Below are positions 4,044-7,223 of a stretch of 7,223 nucleotides of DNA, one piece after another. The stretch is from the NCBI GenBank assembly GCA_002774415.1, contig PEYL01000041.1, positions 1-7,223 of the forward strand, read 5' to 3'. The position numbers and the translations under genes are program-made. The notes beneath the pieces were generated by a model. The model searched no databases. It saw only the letters and a list, made by a program, of their open reading frames with translations, and was not told where the DNA came from. How positions within the stretch are numbered: position 1 is the stretch's first letter; every line of letters starts with the position of its first letter. This DNA is from Candidatus Portnoybacteria bacterium CG08_land_8_20_14_0_20_40_83. GTDB lineage: Bacteria > Patescibacteriota > Minisyncoccia > Portnoybacterales > GWB1-42-6.

Positions 4044-5753
4044 CTATTCATCCGGCGGTATTTCGTAATAATTAAAAAGGTATCTTGCTATATTGGCAAA
4101 AACCGGACTAAGCGAGTCAGATGCAAAAGCAATCCCCCTTGGCTTGTCCATTTTGATGAAAATAAGAAACTTAGGATTGTATGCGGGCGCATAACCGGCG
4201 AAAGAATGAATCGTTTCATCACTGCTGTAGCCCGCTTTATCTTCCAACGGGACTTGGGCTGTACCGGTTTTGCCGGCAATAAAATATCCTTTTATCTTTA
4301 CTTTATCATAACCGCTTCTAACTGTATTAACAAGCATGGCTGTTAATTTATTTGCTGTCTGTTCTGAAATTACTTGTCTGACTGGCTCGGGTTCAAAATT
4401 TTGTTCCCGCCCGTCGCTATGGACAATTTTTTCTACAACATAGGGTTTCATCATTTTGCCTTCATTTGCTATTGCGCCGATGGCTGCCACAAGCTCAAGC
4501 GGAGTAACCGCTATGCCCTGGCCAAAAGAAGCGGTGGCAAAATCTATTTCTTTGTTTCCTTTCAAATTGTTTATATTGCCTCCTATTTCGCCTGCCAGAT
4601 CAATCCCGGTTGGCCGATTGAAACCAAAGGCTTCAACATATTTTCTGAAATCCTCATTACCGACTGTGCGCTCTATAAATACCGCCCCCGTATTTATCGA
4701 TTTTTCCAAAACTTTGCTCATATTAGACAAGCCGTAACTACGATTAAGCGCATTTGAAATAACACTGCCTTTGATTTGGACGGAACCCGTATCAACATAG
4801 GTAGTATCGGGAGTTATTTTTCCCGTATCCAGGCCAGCCGCCATGGTGAAGGGCTTAAAAATAGAACCCGGCTCATATACTTTTTGGATAACCGGATTTA
4901 AAAATTCATTAACGTTTTGAACTTTATTATATTCATTCGGGTCATAATTTGGGAAGCTTGCCATCGCTTTTATCGCGCCTGTTTTTGGATCCGATATAAC
5001 AATGCTACCGCCGCTGGAATTCCATTTTTCTAAAAGTGCCTTTAATTCTTTTTCGGCAATAAATTGAATATTGGGATCAATTGTCAAAAAGAGATTATCG
5101 CCGTCCTGGGCAGGTTTCAAATTATAATCGCCGATCAAAAGCCACTGGCCCAATGCGTCTTTTTCTGTATTCAGTAATCCGGACTGACCGGCAAGATTTT
5201 CTTCCCAAAAACCTTCTAAACCATACTGCCCAAGCTTCTGGCCATCTTTATAGCCAACAAAACCCAACAAATGGGAAGCCAGATTTTTTTGAGGATACCA
5301 CCTTAAATCTTCGTCTGCCAAATATACTCCTTTAAAATTTAAATTTTTTATTTGTTCAGCCGTTTCATCGCTTAATTTTGATTTTAGCGGCTCGTAGGGA
5401 TCTCCTATTTTATTAATTTTTTCAAGAATCTCATTTTTTTCCATTTCTAAAATCTTTGATAATTCATCAGATATTTTTTCTTTTTCCTGGGTAATTTCTC
5501 TGGGCACCAAATAAACAGAGGGGTATTCCCTCAACGTTGCCAAAGGCGTCAATGAAAAATTTTTATCTTGAACAAAAATTTCCCCGCGTTTGGGGATTAA
5601 TTTTTGAGATATTTGATTTTGATTCTCGGCTAAGGCAGCATAGACGCTATGTTTTAAAACCTGAATAAAAAATAAGCGGCAAACAACCACTCCAAAAATA
5701 AAAAACAAAACAAATAATAAAAAGTATATTTGCCATTCCCTCTTTTTTTTCAT
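4044..5753 (-). CDS. ftsI: Class B penicillin-binding protein, FtsI/PBP3-type peptidoglycan D,D-transpeptidase
   Basis: This 569-residue protein cross-links septal peptidoglycan. The layout is a basic start (MKKKREW), one membrane segment at about 9-31, the class B PBP dimerisation/pedestal domain at about 50-210 with KRGEIFVQD (55-63), then the transpeptidase domain from about 245. All three penicillin-binding motifs are present: SIFK at 297-300 (Ser297 is the acyl-enzyme serine) inside EPGSIFKPFT; SIN at 352-354; and KTGTAQ at 495-500. FGQGIAVTPLEL (410-421) is also typical. It follows the ftsL-like gene by 44 nt and precedes murF by 27 nt, the usual dcw position of ftsI. No C-terminal PASTA domains are seen; the protein ends soon after the catalytic domain. 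A SpoVD/PBP2-type label is possible, but operon position favours FtsI. ATG at 5753 is chosen because it precedes the basic segment and membrane helix directly; no clear Shine-Dalgarno sequence is seen. Confidence 0.95.
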   Translation of the reverse strand: MKKKREWQIYFLLFVLFFIFGVVVCRLFFIQVLKHSVYAALAENQNQISQKLIPKRGEIFVQDKNFSLTPLATLREYPSVYLVPREITQEKEKISDELSKILEMEKNEILEKINKIGDPYEPLKSKLSDETAEQIKNLNFKGVYLADEDLRWYPQKNLASHLLGFVGYKDGQKLGQYGLEGFWEENLAGQSGLLNTEKDALGQWLLIGDYNLKPAQDGDNLFLTIDPNIQFIAEKELKALLEKWNSSGGSIVISDPKTGAIKAMASFPNYDPNEYNKVQNVNEFLNPVIQKVYEPGSIFKPFTMAAGLDTGKITPDTTYVDTGSVQIKGSVISNALNRSYGLSNMSKVLEKSINTGAVFIERTVGNEDFRKYVEAFGFNRPTGIDLAGEIGGNINNLKGNKEIDFATASFGQGIAVTPLELVAAIGAIANEGKMMKPYVVEKIVHSDGREQNFEPEPVRQVISEQTANKLTAMLVNTVRSGYDKVKIKGYFIAGKTGTAQVPLEDKAGYSSDETIHSFAGYAPAYNPKFLIFIKMDKPRGIAFASDSLSPVFANIARYLFNYYEIPPDE

Positions 5754-5797
5754 TGCATTCTTTATTTTTCTATACTTAAATTATTGGTTGCTAATTT

Positions 5798-6142
5798 CTA
5801 TGGCAACAAACGTGGGGATATGGCAACTGACGTCTGAATTTCCTTCAAATATTTTATATTGTCTGCAACTACTAATTGTAAATCTTTAGCCACCCCCTCC
5901 AAAACAGGCAAAGAGCTCTGTTCTGTTTGTTTTATTTGAAGCTTTCCTATTAATTCTTGGTGCTCTGAAAGCTGTTTCTCATAATCTCTTAATTGATAAT
6001 TTTTTGCGACTAACTGTTCGTTCCCTATTAAAAAAATCGCTAAAATTACAACAAAACCCAGAATAATTAAAATATTCAAAGTTGTTATTCCTTTTGTATT
6101 TTTTGTAGTACTCCCCTTTTGAGAAATTAATCTATATGTCAA
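5798..6142 (-). CDS. ftsL: FtsL-like septum protein (single-pass membrane protein with coiled coil)
   Basis: This 114-residue protein sits between rsmH and ftsI, the standard place of ftsL. It has a basic cytoplasmic start (residues 1-19), one hydrophobic helix at about 22-40 (LNILIILGFVVILAIFLIG), then a heptad-like helix at about 42-75 (KNYQLRDYEKQLSEHQELIG) and a variable tail. This is the topology of FtsL/DivIC, which form a coiled-coil complex with FtsB and FtsQ that activates FtsW/FtsI at the septum. Sequence conservation in FtsL is very low, so the name rests on position and topology. The start codon is TTG at 6142: upstream in frame there is no ATG, GTG or other TTG before the stop at 6187-6185, and the next internal TTG (codon 22) would lie at the start of the membrane helix. 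The gap to the rsmH stop is 22 nt. No clear Shine-Dalgarno sequence is present. Confidence 0.75.
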   Translation of the reverse strand: MTYRLISQKGSTTKNTKGITTLNILIILGFVVILAIFLIGNEQLVAKNYQLRDYEKQLSEHQELIGKLQIKQTEQSSLPVLEGVAKDLQLVVADNIKYLKEIQTSVAISPRLLP

Positions 6143-6149
6143 ATTTTTT

Positions 6150-6165
6150 AGCCGTGACCGCGGCT
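6150..6165 (-). other. Short GC-rich hairpin between rsmH and the ftsL-like gene
   Basis: AGCCG (6150-6154) and CGGCT (6161-6165) form a 5-bp stem with a 6-nt loop. It occupies most of the 22-nt gap and touches the last base of the rsmH stop codon. It ends 7 nt before the TTG start of the next gene, with a run of A in between on the minus strand. It is GC-rich in an AT-rich setting. It might modulate initiation at the TTG start or stabilise the transcript; there is no T run, so a terminator is unlikely. Confidence 0.35.
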
Positions 6166-7049
6166 TAAATTTTGATTGCTGCCCTTAATTTGGCGGATCT
6201 TGCACGGGGATTTTGGGCAATTTCCTCATGTCTGGGTCTCGTCACTTTTTTAGTTAAAATTTCGATCAGACCTTCTCTTTTCTTTTCTTTCAAAAAGTTT
6301 TTTACGATTCTGTCTTCGAGAGAATGAAAAGAAATTATTGCTAACCTTCCGCCAGAAACCAATACATCCAAAACTTGGGGCAAAAACTTATTTAAATTAT
6401 TTAGTTCGTCGTTAACCGCTATCCGCAGCGCCTGGAAAACTTTTGTGGCAGGATGCAGGCGACGGCGATGATAGAAATACGGCGTGGACTGCCGAATTAT
6501 CCTGACCAGTTCAAAAGTCGTTTCAATGCGTTTCGTTTTTCTATCCCGGACAATCGCGGCCGCAATTTTATCAGCAAATCTTTCCTCTCCGTACTCGCGA
6601 AAAATTTTTGTCAGATCCTGATCGCTCCAATTGTTAATTATTTTTTCTGCAGTCAATTCATTTTTACCATATCGCATATCAAGCGGCTCGTCCCGCAAAA
6701 AACTGAATCCTCTGCCGCTTGTTTCAATCTCTCCAGATGAAAATCCCAAATCCGCCAAAACGCCCCGGACCGAATTAAAATTAAAATCTCTAACAATATT
6801 CTGTAAATTGGAAAAATTACCACAAATAAGAATCAATCTATTTTTAATTTCCTCATTTTTTATTTTTTCTTTCAAATCTTCAATCGCTGCCAGATTTACG
6901 TCTATCCCAAGCAATTTTCCATTTGGCGCAGTGTGTTTCAATATCTCAAACGCGTGGCCTCCTCCGCCAATCGTCGCGTCGATAAAATTCTCATCTGCTT
7001 TTGGCGAAAGAAATTCCAATACTTCTTTTTGAAGAACCGGGATGTGCAT
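6165..7049 (-). CDS. rsmH: 16S rRNA (cytosine(1402)-N(4))-methyltransferase RsmH (MraW)
   Basis: RsmH uses S-adenosylmethionine to methylate N4 of C1402 in the 16S rRNA decoding centre. The 294 residues contain the family's signatures in order: MHIPVLQKEVLEFL (1-14), the SAM loop DATIGGGGHA (24-33), LGIDVN (47-52), ADLGFSS (99-105), RGFSFLRDEPLDMRY (113-127), IFREYGEERFA (149-159), RLHPATKVFQALRIAVNDEL (197-216), SFHSLEDRIVK (240-250) and RPRHEEIAQNPRARSAKLRA (271-290). The length is slightly under the usual 300-315, with all key segments kept. ATG at 7049 gives the canonical N-terminus. It is normally the first or second gene of dcw clusters, after mraZ. No mraZ is recognisable in the 174 nt available upstream. 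The ftsL-like gene follows after 22 nt. Confidence 0.97.
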   Translation of the reverse strand: MHIPVLQKEVLEFLSPKADENFIDATIGGGGHAFEILKHTAPNGKLLGIDVNLAAIEDLKEKIKNEEIKNRLILICGNFSNLQNIVRDFNFNSVRGVLADLGFSSGEIETSGRGFSFLRDEPLDMRYGKNELTAEKIINNWSDQDLTKIFREYGEERFADKIAAAIVRDRKTKRIETTFELVRIIRQSTPYFYHRRRLHPATKVFQALRIAVNDELNNLNKFLPQVLDVLVSGGRLAIISFHSLEDRIVKNFLKEKKREGLIEILTKKVTRPRHEEIAQNPRARSAKLRAAIKI

Positions 7050-7161
7050 AATAAGTAGTATTCCCGCCTGGGTTACAAATCAATACGAATTCTGGCGCTC
7101 GGCGTATCTTATGCAGTATTCCAATTTCGTAGTGGAGCGCCTCACGAATTTTTACGAATAA
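7042..7161 (+). CDS. Possible small ORF (39 aa), doubtful
   Basis: A plus-strand frame opens with ATG at 7042, 10 nt after an in-frame TGA, and ends at TAA 7159-7161. The translation begins MCIISSIPAWVTNQYEFW and ends VVERLTNFYE. It overlaps the rsmH start antisense by 8 nt and is followed 17 nt later by the strong hairpin at 7179-7223, which could be its terminator. I do not recognise the peptide. The opposite strand is also open across the same stretch: from the window edge to a stop near 6990, with no ATG, through LKDLFVKIREALHYEIGI. At most one of the two is likely to be real, and both may be fortuitous. Confidence 0.2.
   Translation: MCIISSIPAWVTNQYEFWRSAYLMQYSNFVVERLTNFYE
7055..7083 (-). 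promoter_or_regulatory. Weak candidate promoter for rsmH
   Basis: On the minus strand TTGATT (7083-7078) is followed after exactly 17 nt by TACTAC (7060-7055). The -35 box is four of six to TTGACA, and the -10 box only three of six to TATAAT. If used, transcription would start at about the rsmH ATG, giving a leaderless message, which would fit the lack of a Shine-Dalgarno sequence. The match is poor and could be chance. Confidence 0.18.
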
Positions 7162-7178
7162 ATCTTTAAGGCCGAAAT

Positions 7179-7223
7179 CAGAGGGCGCAGGGCAAAAATT
7201 GTCTGCAGGCCCTCTGCCCTCTG
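7179..7223. repeat. GC-rich 15-bp stem-loop at the window edge
   Basis: CAGAGGGCGCAGGGC (7179-7193) pairs with GCCCTCTGCCCTCTG (7209-7223). All positions match except one C-C mismatch (7188/7214) and one G-T pair (7187/7215), around a 15-nt loop. The right arm is itself a tandem 7-mer, GCCCTCT twice, plus G. The stem is far more GC-rich than its surroundings. It may be a terminator for either strand (any plus-strand T run would lie outside the window) or a dispersed palindromic repeat. The window ends exactly at its last paired base, so it may extend further. Confidence 0.7.

Noticed and set aside
4031..4050. Third copy of the hairpin loop (ATCGCTATT near the ftsI stop)
   Set aside because: Only a short partial match without the CAAAA part or a flanking stem; it lies at the end of the ftsI coding sequence.
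4374..4757. Plus-strand open frame of 127 codons
   Set aside because: It is antisense to the transpeptidase domain of ftsI, where SxN and other motifs fix the coding frame.
6631..7032. Plus-strand open frame of 133 codons
   Set aside because: It is antisense to the conserved N-terminal half of rsmH and has no recognisable features.

Overview
The window is an AT-rich bacterial chromosome segment with many A/T runs and tightly packed genes, all confidently called ones on the minus strand. Its right half is a division and cell wall (dcw) cluster read right to left: rsmH (mraW), a small ftsL-like gene, an ftsI-type class B penicillin-binding protein and murF. Short proteins, a MurF without its usual N-terminal domain, a TTG-started FtsL and a PaaX/Cas2-like regulator beside the dcw genes together suggest a Patescibacteria/CPR (Parcubacteria-like) genome. 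That assignment is an inference from gene style; no 16S or other taxonomic marker is present.

Layout. 7050-7223: AT/GC-mixed leader of rsmH with a strong 15-bp hairpin at the window edge and an ambiguous short reading frame on each strand. 7049-2739: rsmH, ftsL-like, ftsI, murF, separated by gaps of about 20-45 nt, probably one operon. 2708-1970: a compact unit of one gene for a winged-helix plus Cas2-like (PaaX-type) protein, with two homologous stem-loops around it, one in its leader and one in its trailer. They are 34/41 identical, lie in the same orientation, share the loop core GCGATAGCAAAA, and have compensatory stem changes. 1903-1791: a 5' tRNA-Glu-like remnant followed by an intact tRNA-Glu(CUC). 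1775-286: two alpha/beta-hydrolase genes, the first starting 15 nt after the tRNA. 259-1: the N-terminal part of a membrane-anchored cyclophilin-type peptidyl-prolyl isomerase, cut by the window edge.

Function. RsmH methylates 16S rRNA. The FtsL-like protein and the FtsI-type transpeptidase belong to the septal peptidoglycan machinery, and MurF makes the pentapeptide precursor the transpeptidase uses. The dcw series appears to stop after murF, where the Cas2-like gene and its stem-loops begin. That unit is the most unusual part of the window. It could be an autoregulated gene with structured RNA leader and trailer, or a small mobile or REP-like unit whose protein recognises the hairpins; the sequence alone cannot decide.
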